A stretch of 64,000 nt of DNA from positions 62,001-126,000 of the forward strand of contig CAVRNU010000014.1 in NCBI GenBank assembly GCA_963722585.1, given 5' to 3'. Position 1 is the stretch's first letter. Each line of letters starts with the position of its first letter. Source of the DNA: KBS-96 sp963722585. GTDB taxonomy: Bacteria > Acidobacteriota > Terriglobia > Bryobacterales > Bryobacteraceae. The notes under the pieces are model-generated. The model was not told the origin of the DNA. It was given only the letters and a program-made list of their open reading frames with translations, and ran no database searches. This document shows positions 1-7,788 of this stretch, piece by piece. A program made the translations under genes and the position numbers.

Positions 1-2
1 AT

Positions 3-2324
3 AACGATGGTCTCGAGGATTTATGCGTCCTAACCAACCAGGGTGCGTTTCTTTTCGAAAATCGAAGAGGAAAGTTCGCTCCATCGAAGTTTTCGCTGCC
101 CGCCGAACCGTTCAACACCGCTCTATGGATCGATTTCGATCACGATTATGATCTCGACCTGATGCTGCTCGGGAAGAAATCGGTGTTGATGCGTAATCAG
201 GGCGAAGCCGGTTTCGAGCCGCACGCTTTTCCGTTCGTTGAAGGCGAAGCAATTTCGGCCGCTCCGTTCCGTTTGATTGCCGACAGCAAATCGAAAGACA
301 TCGTTATTTCTTATAAAGACAAGCCCGCCACGCTGTATCTGGATCAGCTTACAGCCGAGTACAAAGCTGAACCGATGCCCCAGGTGCCGGCGGGAGCCGA
401 GCATCTACACGCAATCGATATCGATAACGACGGCAATCTGGATATCGCCTATTTCTCTTCCGGCCGGGTGAGCGTGGTCCGCAACGAGCGGACAAAGTTC
501 GATTCACCCGTTGCTATCGGACCTGGGCCGGGCGTCTTTTCCGATTTCGCCAATCGCGGCTTTCCCGATCTGGCCGGCGGCGGCGAAATACGGCAGAACG
601 GAGGCGAAATGCAGTTCATTCAGCCGCGGGCTTCGGGCGGCCTGACCAACGATGCGGGCGCCTCCGTCAGCGCCGATTTTAATGGCGACGGCTTGCCCGA
701 TCTAGCGACGATCACAAACAGTGGCAAAGTACAACTTTTTGTGAATCAACCATCTACGAAGAACAACTGGCTGAGAGTCAAAATCGACGGCATTAAGAAT
801 TTGAAAATACCTTCGGGCGCCGAAGTCGAAGTGAAAGCCGGCACAAGCTATCAAAAGAAAGTTTATGGCAGCTTGCCATTGCTGTTCGGCCTCGACACGC
901 GACAGCTCATCGACACCGTTCGCATCACCTGGCCCAATGGCCTGATCCAGAACGAGATGAAGCAGACGCCTGACAAGAACCTCGATTTCAAAGAGGCGCA
1001 ACGCTTGTCGGGCTCCTGCCCGTTGATTTTTGTCTGGAATGGCAAGGAGTTTCAATACGTGACCGACGTGCTGGGTGTAGCGCCATTGGGCGCGATGTCG
1101 GGCGACGGCCAGTTCTTTCCCACCGATCACACGGAGTACATTTCGCTACAGGGCGACTGGCTTGCTCCTAAGCCAGACAGCGCGGGAAGACACGCTTACG
1201 AGATTCATCTCACCGAAGAATTAAGCGAAGTTTCCTATTTCGATCAAGTGGAGCTCATCGCCGTCGATCATCCAGCGGATACCGAGATCTACTCGAACGA
1301 AAAATGGAAATCACCGCCCTTTCCCGAGTTCCGGCTATACGGATTAAAGAAGCGCATTTATCCTATCGCGGCGCGATCATCGTCGGGCGATGTTCTCGAT
1401 CTCCTGCTACACAAGGACCATCGCTACGTAGACGATTTTGAGCACAACTATATCGGTGTCGCCAAACTACACACGCTCGATCTCGACTTCGGCAAAGTCG
1501 CGCCAGATAATCGTGCCTTCCTGGTTTTGAACGGTTGGGTGGATTGGGCCGACGGCAGCACCTTTCTCCAACAAGCCCAGGCAAAGAATGATCTCACGCC
1601 GCCCTATCTTCAGGTCAAGGATAAGCAAGGCAAATGGGTAACGGTTATTCCCGACATGGGCATGCCCTCGGGCAAGCCAAAAACTATCGCAGTCGATCTC
1701 ACGGGTAAGTTTCTTTCCGATTCGCGCCAAGTTCGGATCGTCACGAACATGTGCGTTTTTTGGGACGAAATTTACCTTGGGGATGACGCAACAGCTCCGG
1801 CCATTCAGCTCTCGGCTCTGGCTCCCGCGCATAGCGATGTTCATTTCCGTGGATTTTCGCCTTCACACATTCATCCCGAACGCAAACAGCCCGAGTACTT
1901 CGATTACGCGAACCCCACAACCACGTCCTATTGGAATCCGACGCCGGGCAACTACACGCGTTATGGCGACACGACGGAGTTGACGCGCGAGATCGACGAT
2001 CGCATGGTGGTGATGGGCTCGGGCGACATGCTGAGTTTGCGTTTCGATCACAGTCAGTTTCCGCCGCTTCGACAGGGCTGGAGACGCGATTATCTGTTAC
2101 GCGTAGAGGGTTGGGCCAAAGACCGAGATGCTAACACGGCCTATTCGCAGAGCGTGTTGCCACTGCCCTTCCATGCCATGTCGCGCTACCCGTATTCGGC
2201 CAACGAACACTATCCCGACGATGCTGTTCACAAGGCGTACATCAAAGATTACCTGACACGCCCGGCCTTGCGGCTGATCCGGCCACTCGCGCCTGGCGCG
2301 GACGACATTTCGTACCGGCAGTGA
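3..2324 (+). CDS. FG-GAP/VCBS repeat protein with ASPIC/UnbV domain (5' partial)
   Basis: The reading frame is open from base 3, so the true start lies before the window. The visible N-terminal half has Asp-rich calcium-binding loops typical of FG-GAP beta-propeller repeats, for example DFDHDYDLD, DIDNDGNLD and DFNGDGLPD. An ASPIC/UnbV-type segment follows (NNWLRVKIDG ... VRITWPNGLIQ), then about 430 residues of C-terminal region that I cannot place in a named family. Such proteins are normally exported and associate with the cell surface; the signal peptide would be upstream and is not visible. The stop is followed after one base by the GTG start of the multihaem cytochrome gene, so the two are almost certainly co-transcribed. 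The catalytic role, if any, is unknown. Confidence 0.85.
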   Translation, partial: NDGLEDLCVLTNQGAFLFENRRGKFAPSKFSLPAEPFNTALWIDFDHDYDLDLMLLGKKSVLMRNQGEAGFEPHAFPFVEGEAISAAPFRLIADSKSKDIVISYKDKPATLYLDQLTAEYKAEPMPQVPAGAEHLHAIDIDNDGNLDIAYFSSGRVSVVRNERTKFDSPVAIGPGPGVFSDFANRGFPDLAGGGEIRQNGGEMQFIQPRASGGLTNDAGASVSADFNGDGLPDLATITNSGKVQLFVNQPSTKNNWLRVKIDGIKNLKIPSGAEVEVKAGTSYQKKVYGSLPLLFGLDTRQLIDTVRITWPNGLIQNEMKQTPDKNLDFKEAQRLSGSCPLIFVWNGKEFQYVTDVLGVAPLGAMSGDGQFFPTDHTEYISLQGDWLAPKPDSAGRHAYEIHLTEELSEVSYFDQVELIAVDHPADTEIYSNEKWKSPPFPEFRLYGLKKRIYPIAARSSSGDVLDLLLHKDHRYVDDFEHNYIGVAKLHTLDLDFGKVAPDNRAFLVLNGWVDWADGSTFLQQAQAKNDLTPPYLQVKDKQGKWVTVIPDMGMPSGKPKTIAVDLTGKFLSDSRQVRIVTNMCVFWDEIYLGDDATAPAIQLSALAPAHSDVHFRGFSPSHIHPERKQPEYFDYANPTTTSYWNPTPGNYTRYGDTTELTREIDDRMVVMGSGDMLSLRFDHSQFPPLRQGWRRDYLLRVEGWAKDRDANTAYSQSVLPLPFHAMSRYPYSANEHYPDDAVHKAYIKDYLTRPALRLIRPLAPGADDISYRQ

Positions 2325-2325
2325 G

Positions 2326-5172
2326 GTGAATGCGATGCTTCATGCGAACAAACTTTGGAAGATAGCCGCTGTCCTCGGTGTGCTGCTCGTCTTGAATTCC
2401 GCATATCTCTGGGCATTCGAGAGCCCGACGCTTTTTTACATGGGCAACGTACTGGTGCACGTGCTGGCGGGCTTTGCGCTGATTCCCTTCGCGGTTGTTT
2501 TATTGAGCCGCGATCGCCGGTTGGCAATGAGCGCGCTGGTATTCCTCGCAGCGGCTGGTATTGGGGCGTACCTGGCGTTCCATGGCAACCTGCGTGTCGA
2601 CCACCCGGTTTTGCTTGCACACATTGTGGCGTCTATCGCGGCCTTAGGCTTGTTCGCTTTCTGTATTCGTACGTTTTCGCGCTGGATGTTTCGCTCGGCC
2701 ATCGGGTTAATCGGCGTTCTTCTGCTGCTGCCTGCCTCAACTGCCGTCTACCGCCGGACCCATCCCGATCCGAACAATCGGATTACCAATGGAGCTTTTG
2801 TTCCAGCATCCATGGAAGAAGAAGGCGGCGGACCACAATCGCCTTTCTGGCCTTCTTCCACCGTTACAAGCGTAAAGAATTACATCCCGTCGAATTACTT
2901 CCTGGCAAGCGAAAAGTGCGGCGAGTGTCACAAAGATATTTACGAGCAGTGGAAGAGTTCAGCGCACCACAACGCCAGCTTCAATAACCAGTTCTACCGG
3001 AAATCCATTGAATATATGCAGGACATACAGCACTCGACCAAACCTAGCCAGTGGTGTGCCGGGTGCCACGACCACGCGGTTCTCTTCTCGGGAAAGTGGA
3101 AGATTCCCATTCGTGAGCAAATCGACACGCCCGAATCGCAGGCGGGATTGGGCTGCCTGTCCTGTCACGCTATTTCCCATGTCGATAGCACCATGGGTAA
3201 CGGCGATTATACGCTGCAGTACAACGCGATTCACGATCTTGCCGTGAGCGGCAATCCGGTCATTCACACGCTCGCCGCGTTTCTCACCTACGCAAATCCC
3301 GGCCCGCACCGCCAAACTTTTCTTAAACCGTATATGCGAACGTCCGAATTTTGTTCAGCGTGTCACAAAGTTCATCTCGATGTCCCAGTGAACAGTTATC
3401 GCTGGATCAGGGGATTCAACGATTATGACAACTGGCAGGCCAGCGGAGTTTCCGGGCAGGGCGCGCGTTCGTTTTACTATCCAGCAAAACCGATGGGGTG
3501 CCCGGATTGCCACATGCCTCTTGTGAAGGCGACAGATCCGGCTGCGAAAAAAGGCGAGGTTCATGCGCACTATTTCGCCGCCGCCAACACGGCTGTCCCT
3601 ACTGCGAACGCAGAGGAGGCGCAGTTGCGTCGCGTCGAATCCTTCCTTCAATCGGGTTTCATGCGTGTCGATATTTTTGCCGCAAGCCCGGTTGCTCAAA
3701 CCGGCGCGCTCGAGATGCGCCGCAGTTCGACTGATGTGCCTAAGCTTTCCTCGACGTTCGCCGTCGGTGAAGAATCCGATCAGCAGGGGCCGGTCTTTTT
3801 CCGGGATGTCGGCAAAATTGCCGCGCCTCTGAATCGGGGTCAACGCGCGTTTGAGCCCGGCTCGACGGTTCGCGTGGACGTTGTCGTACGCACTTTGAAA
3901 ATCGGGCACTTCTTTCCAGGCGGCACGGTGGACGCGCAAGAAGTTTGGGTCGAGTTGAAGGGTGCGGATTCCTTGGGCCGCACTGTGTTCTGGAGCGGCA
4001 AGACGGCAGAACCGGGAAAAGGGCCAGTGGACCAAGGCGCGCATTTCTATCAGTCGTTCCAGCTTGACGGCGATGGCAATCCCATTAACAGGCGTAACGC
4101 ATTTCAGACGCGAGGACTGCTCTATGTTCGGCTGATCCCACCCGGCGCAGCCGATGTGGTTCACTATCTTGTTCACATCCCCAAGGACGCGAAAGGCCCC
4201 ATTACGCTGACGGCCAAACTGAATTATCGAAAGTTCACCTACTATTTCACGCAGTACGTTTACGCGGGCCGGCCCAAGCCCGGCCAGGATCCGGCACTGG
4301 CCAACGTAAACTATGATGATCGCGAGTGGAGTTTCGATCCAAAGAACATTCCCGCCAACGTCTCGGGAAAAATCAAGGACCGGATTCCCGATTTGCCGAT
4401 TGTGACGATCGCATCCGCGACGGCGCAGTTGCCCGTTGCCGCGGGCGCATCGAAAACCGAGTGGACGCCAATTACGAGCAAGCAGGATCGCGAGCGCTGG
4501 AACGATTACGGCGTCGGTTTGTTGCTGCAGGGCGACTTAAAAGGCGCTGAGTACGCGTTTCAAAAAGTGATTGAGTGCGACGGAAAATATTCCGACGGCT
4601 ATCTGAACGTTGCCCGGGCGCTGATCCAGGAAGGCGAAGTCGATCGTGCGCAGCCATATGTTCAAAAAGCGATCGCACTCAATCCCGTCGCGGGGCGGAA
4701 TTATTACTTTCAAGCGCTCATTGAGAAAACTCACGGCGATTACCCGTCGGCGCTGGCGAGTCTTCAAAAAGCGGCGTCGTACTATCCGCGCGACCGCGTT
4801 GTTCTCAATCAAATGGCGCGCATTTATTTTTTGCAGCGCGACTACAAAGCGGCCGTCGGGGCGCTTCATCGTGTTCTTTCGATCGATCCCGAAGACCTGC
4901 AGTGCCATTACAACATGATGTTGTGCCTTCGCGCCCTGGGCGACGACAAGGAGGCGGAACGCGAAGAAACGTTGTTCCGCCGCTTCAAGGCAGATGAATC
5001 GTCGAACACGATCGCTGCGCGTCAAATTCGCCTGAGCCCCGAATTGAACAATTCGCGACAGCCGATCCACGACCATGTCAGTGTTCCGCTGCCGGAGGGG
5101 ACGCCGGTCTCGCGTCCAACCGCTCGAAAACATTCGTCGCCCAATGTTGTTGCCGCGCGAACTGCTCTTTAG
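2326..5172 (+). CDS. Membrane-anchored five-haem cytochrome c with C-terminal TPR repeats
   Basis: The 948-residue product begins with about five hydrophobic segments (roughly residues 11-30, 42-60, 66-84, 95-115 and 122-140). Five CxxCH haem-binding motifs follow: CGECH (198-202), CAGCH (244-248), CLSCH (277-281), CSACH (343-347) and CPDCH (392-396). The first is in a context (CGECHKDIYEQW) typical of cytochrome c554-like multihaem proteins. After a beta-rich middle, residues from about 720 to 890 form TPR-like helical repeats. The start is GTG at 2326 or ATG at 2335. It probably carries electrons in the periplasm while tethered to the inner membrane and binds partners through the TPRs; partner and substrate are not visible. 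It lies between two ASPIC/UnbV genes with 1-bp and 3-bp gaps. Confidence 0.9.
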   Translation: MNAMLHANKLWKIAAVLGVLLVLNSAYLWAFESPTLFYMGNVLVHVLAGFALIPFAVVLLSRDRRLAMSALVFLAAAGIGAYLAFHGNLRVDHPVLLAHIVASIAALGLFAFCIRTFSRWMFRSAIGLIGVLLLLPASTAVYRRTHPDPNNRITNGAFVPASMEEEGGGPQSPFWPSSTVTSVKNYIPSNYFLASEKCGECHKDIYEQWKSSAHHNASFNNQFYRKSIEYMQDIQHSTKPSQWCAGCHDHAVLFSGKWKIPIREQIDTPESQAGLGCLSCHAISHVDSTMGNGDYTLQYNAIHDLAVSGNPVIHTLAAFLTYANPGPHRQTFLKPYMRTSEFCSACHKVHLDVPVNSYRWIRGFNDYDNWQASGVSGQGARSFYYPAKPMGCPDCHMPLVKATDPAAKKGEVHAHYFAAANTAVPTANAEEAQLRRVESFLQSGFMRVDIFAASPVAQTGALEMRRSSTDVPKLSSTFAVGEESDQQGPVFFRDVGKIAAPLNRGQRAFEPGSTVRVDVVVRTLKIGHFFPGGTVDAQEVWVELKGADSLGRTVFWSGKTAEPGKGPVDQGAHFYQSFQLDGDGNPINRRNAFQTRGLLYVRLIPPGAADVVHYLVHIPKDAKGPITLTAKLNYRKFTYYFTQYVYAGRPKPGQDPALANVNYDDREWSFDPKNIPANVSGKIKDRIPDLPIVTIASATAQLPVAAGASKTEWTPITSKQDRERWNDYGVGLLLQGDLKGAEYAFQKVIECDGKYSDGYLNVARALIQEGEVDRAQPYVQKAIALNPVAGRNYYFQALIEKTHGDYPSALASLQKAASYYPRDRVVLNQMARIYFLQRDYKAAVGALHRVLSIDPEDLQCHYNMMLCLRALGDDKEAEREETLFRRFKADESSNTIAARQIRLSPELNNSRQPIHDHVSVPLPEGTPVSRPTARKHSSPNVVAARTAL

Positions 5173-5175
5173 AAC

Positions 5176-6843
5176 ATGAAGACTTTTGTTCCGACCGCTC
5201 TCTCTTTGGCGGCGTTCGCGTTCGCGCTATGGCCCGCCCAAAATGCACCGCCATCGCAGGTACGTTTCACCGACGTCACCGGGCAATGCGGCATCCACTT
5301 CCGTCACAATGCCGGGAAATCGGGGCACAAGTATTTGCCGGAAACCATGGGCCCCGGCTTGGCTGTTATTGACTATAACGGTGATGGCAAACCCGATCTC
5401 TTCTTCGTCAACGGGCGGGACTGGACCCCACGCGGCCGCAAGACTCTTTGCGCCCTGTACCGCAACGACGGGAATGGAACCTTTACCGACGTAACGCGCG
5501 GCAGCGGTCTCGATATCGAGATGTACGGCATCGGCGCATCGGTTGCCGACTACGATAACGACGGACGGCCCGACTTGTACGTCACTGCGCTCGACGGCGA
5601 CCACCTGTTTCACAACGAAGGCGACGGCAAGTTTCGCGATGTTACCAAAGAGGCTGGAATCAGCAATAAAGTATTCGGAACAAGTTCTGCCTGGCTCGAT
5701 TACGATCGCGACGGTAAAGCCGATTTGTTCGTCGCCAATTACGTCCAGTGGAGCGAGAAAGGCGATCTCTGGTGCTCACTCGATGGATCGACTAAGTCCT
5801 ATTGCACGCCTGAAGCCTACCATGGCACAGCCTGCAAGCTGTATCGCAACCTGGGTAACGGCAAATTTAAGGATGTGAGCGAACAGGCTGGAATCGGCGA
5901 TCCTACGAGTAAATCTCTAGGCGTTACGGTGCTCGATTACAACAATGACGGCTGGCCCGATATCTTTGTTGCGAACGACACGCAGCCCAACAAGCTCTAC
6001 CGCAACAACAAAAACGGAACGTTTTCCGATGTGGCTCTGGGTGCGGGCGTGGCCTTCGGCGAAGATGGCGTCGCCCGCGGAGCCATGGGAGCCGACGCCG
6101 CCGACTACGATCGCAGTGGCCGGCCCGCTCTCCTCGTGGGCAATTTCTCGAATCAGATGCTGGCTCTTTATCACAATGAAGGGAACGGCATTTTCGTCGA
6201 TGAAGCGCCGCGCTCGGAGCTGGGCCGCTCGAGCCTGCTCAGCCTCACCTTCGGCGCTTTCTTTTTCGATTACGATCTTGACGGCCTGCCTGACATTTTT
6301 TGCGCCAACGGTCACATTGACGAAGAGATTGAAAGAGTACAGCCAAAGATCCAATACAAGGAATCGCCTCTATTGTTCCACAACGAGGGACACGGTAAGT
6401 TTTCGAATGCAACTCGATCGGTAGGCCCAGACCTTGCCCGGCCCATCGTAGCTCGCGGAGCTGTGTATGCCGATCTCGACGGCGATGGCGATCTCGATAT
6501 CGTCGTTGCAACGAACAATGGCCCGGCTTACGTTTTTCGTAACGATGGCGGCAATCGCAATCACTGGATCGCTATTAGAAACGTGGGAACGAAGTCGAAT
6601 CGGGATGGCTTGGGCGCCGCCGTTACCGTGCGGTCGGCCTCTGGCACGCAGACAAAAACGGTTCGCAGCGGATCGAGCTATTGCTCGCAGTCGCAGCTCG
6701 CTCTCACGTTCGGCTTGAACCAGGATTCGAGGGTCGATGCCATCGAGGTCAAGTGGCCCAGCGGCATTGTTCAGAAACTCGGTCCGCAAACGATTAACCG
6801 TATCCTCACCATTACTGAGCCTTCTCTTCCCGCTCAAAAGTGA
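5176..6843 (+). CDS. Secreted CRTAC1-like FG-GAP protein with ASPIC/UnbV domain
   Basis: The 555-residue product has an N-terminal hydrophobic signal sequence ending near ALWPAQ. FG-GAP/VCBS repeats follow with repeated calcium-loop motifs such as DYNGDGKPDL, DYDNDGRPDL, DYDRDGKADL, DYNNDGWPDI and DLDGDGDLDI. The last 80 residues are a complete ASPIC/UnbV domain (NRNHWIAIRNVGTKSNRDGLGA ... EVKWPSGIVQKL). Length and order match the CRTAC1 family, which is expanded in Acidobacteriota. It starts 3 bp after the multihaem cytochrome stop, so the three genes form one transcription unit. The product is probably extracellular or periplasmic and calcium-stabilised; its ligand is unknown. Confidence 0.92.
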   Translation: MKTFVPTALSLAAFAFALWPAQNAPPSQVRFTDVTGQCGIHFRHNAGKSGHKYLPETMGPGLAVIDYNGDGKPDLFFVNGRDWTPRGRKTLCALYRNDGNGTFTDVTRGSGLDIEMYGIGASVADYDNDGRPDLYVTALDGDHLFHNEGDGKFRDVTKEAGISNKVFGTSSAWLDYDRDGKADLFVANYVQWSEKGDLWCSLDGSTKSYCTPEAYHGTACKLYRNLGNGKFKDVSEQAGIGDPTSKSLGVTVLDYNNDGWPDIFVANDTQPNKLYRNNKNGTFSDVALGAGVAFGEDGVARGAMGADAADYDRSGRPALLVGNFSNQMLALYHNEGNGIFVDEAPRSELGRSSLLSLTFGAFFFDYDLDGLPDIFCANGHIDEEIERVQPKIQYKESPLLFHNEGHGKFSNATRSVGPDLARPIVARGAVYADLDGDGDLDIVVATNNGPAYVFRNDGGNRNHWIAIRNVGTKSNRDGLGAAVTVRSASGTQTKTVRSGSSYCSQSQLALTFGLNQDSRVDAIEVKWPSGIVQKLGPQTINRILTITEPSLPAQK

Positions 6844-6906
6844 AATTCCTTCAATGAATCGTAATTAATTGGCGCGCGCGGAACATGGGCCGCCGCGTGC
6901 ACATCC

Positions 6907-6940
6907 CACGTTGCAGGAAGCCAAACGGGCTTCCAACGTG
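6907..6940 (+). promoter_or_regulatory. Imperfect hairpin in the 5' leader of the small secreted-peptide gene
   Basis: CACGTT (6907-6912) pairs with AACGTG (6935-6940), and GGAAGCC (6916-6922) pairs with GGCTTCC (6928-6934), leaving a 3-nt bulge and a 5-nt loop. It ends about 10 bases before the AAAAGGAGA ribosome-binding site of the 6960 gene. It could be a terminator for the upstream operon without a U-tract, or a leader structure of the small gene; the sequence does not decide. Confidence 0.5.
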
Positions 6941-6959
6941 CAACGAAAAGGAGACTCCC

Positions 6960-7136
6960 ATGTTGAAGAGGATTGGATTACTGAGCTTGGCGCTTGCCAT
7001 CGGCTCGTTGTTTGTTCCGGTTCAAGCGTCGGCCAGCGAGTACCATCATCACGATGGGCGGCGCCATGAAAAGCGTGAACACCGCGAACACCGCAATCAG
7101 AACTACCGTCAAAACTATTACCGTCCCGGTTACTAA
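6960..7136 (+). CDS. Small secreted His/Arg-rich peptide
   Basis: The 58-residue product starts at an ATG preceded by a strong AAGGAGA site, which is why this start is preferred over an upstream in-frame ATG at 6885. Residues 1-25 form a typical signal peptide (KR, hydrophobic core, ASA cleavage site). The mature part of about 33 residues has six His, including an HHH run, seven Arg, and a Tyr/Asn-rich tail ending YYRPGY. I do not recognise the family. The composition suggests metal or polyanion binding in the periplasm, which is inference only. From its stop to 7326 no further gene is visible. Confidence 0.65.
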   Translation: MLKRIGLLSLALAIGSLFVPVQASASEYHHHDGRRHEKREHREHRNQNYRQNYYRPGY

Positions 7137-7326
7137 GTCCGCCAAATCGCTTTATGGATTGGGCGCCCGTTTGTGGGGCCGGCTGGCAGCCTGCGGCGGG
7201 TTGTCGATCCGCAAGTAAGGCCTCTCCGCCTGTTCCAGATTCCGTACACTGGTAAAATCTTCACCAATACCGGAAGCGCGCACTTCGTCAGTTTGCGGGC
7301 TCCGGCGCCTAACCAGGATCGGGAGC

Positions 7327-7788
7327 ATGGGAATGATCCGTTTGAAAGTCAATGAAACCTCATGTGAGTTTAAAGGCGATCCGGAGATGCCGCTGCTGTG
7401 GTATCTCCGCGACTCGCTGGAACTCACCGGCGCAAAATTTGGTTGCGGTGTTGGCCTGTGCGGAGCTTGCACAGTTCATGTGAACGGCGCGGCTGTCCGC
7501 AGTTGTTCCATGCCGATGAAGGGGCTCGAAGGCAAGGAAATTACGACTATCGAGGGGCTCAGCAAAGACGGCAGCCATCCGGTTCAAGTCGCCTGGCGGG
7601 ATAACAATGTTCCCCAGTGCGGCTATTGCCAAACCGGGCAGATTATGCAAGCTGTCGCTTTTCTCAAGGAAAAACCAAAGCCCACCGATCGCGACATTGA
7701 GTCGGCAATGCAGGGCAACATCTGCCGCTGCGGCACCTACCAGCGAATCCGGAAGGCGATCAAGCAGGCCGCGGGGGTGACAGCATGA
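7327..7788 (+). CDS. Molybdenum hydroxylase small subunit, 2x[2Fe-2S] (isoquinoline 1-oxidoreductase alpha-like)
   Basis: The 153-residue product has the plant-type ferredoxin cluster motif (C40, C45, C48, C60 in CGVGLCGAC) followed by the helical [-2] domain with CGYCQTG and CRCGTY, which bind the second cluster. It passes electrons from the molybdenum cofactor subunit encoded directly downstream. Its stop overlaps that gene's start by four bases (ATGA), as usual for this pair. No FAD-binding subunit is nearby, which points to the IorAB-type two-subunit architecture rather than a three-subunit xanthine dehydrogenase. The substrate cannot be read from the sequence; an N-heterocycle or aldehyde is likely. 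Confidence 0.93.
   Translation: MGMIRLKVNETSCEFKGDPEMPLLWYLRDSLELTGAKFGCGVGLCGACTVHVNGAAVRSCSMPMKGLEGKEITTIEGLSKDGSHPVQVAWRDNNVPQCGYCQTGQIMQAVAFLKEKPKPTDRDIESAMQGNICRCGTYQRIRKAIKQAAGVTA

Noticed and set aside
162..404. Long frames antisense to the first gene and similar frames throughout
   Set aside because: They are shadows of GC-rich coding sequence; the plus-strand protein has clear repeat and domain motifs.
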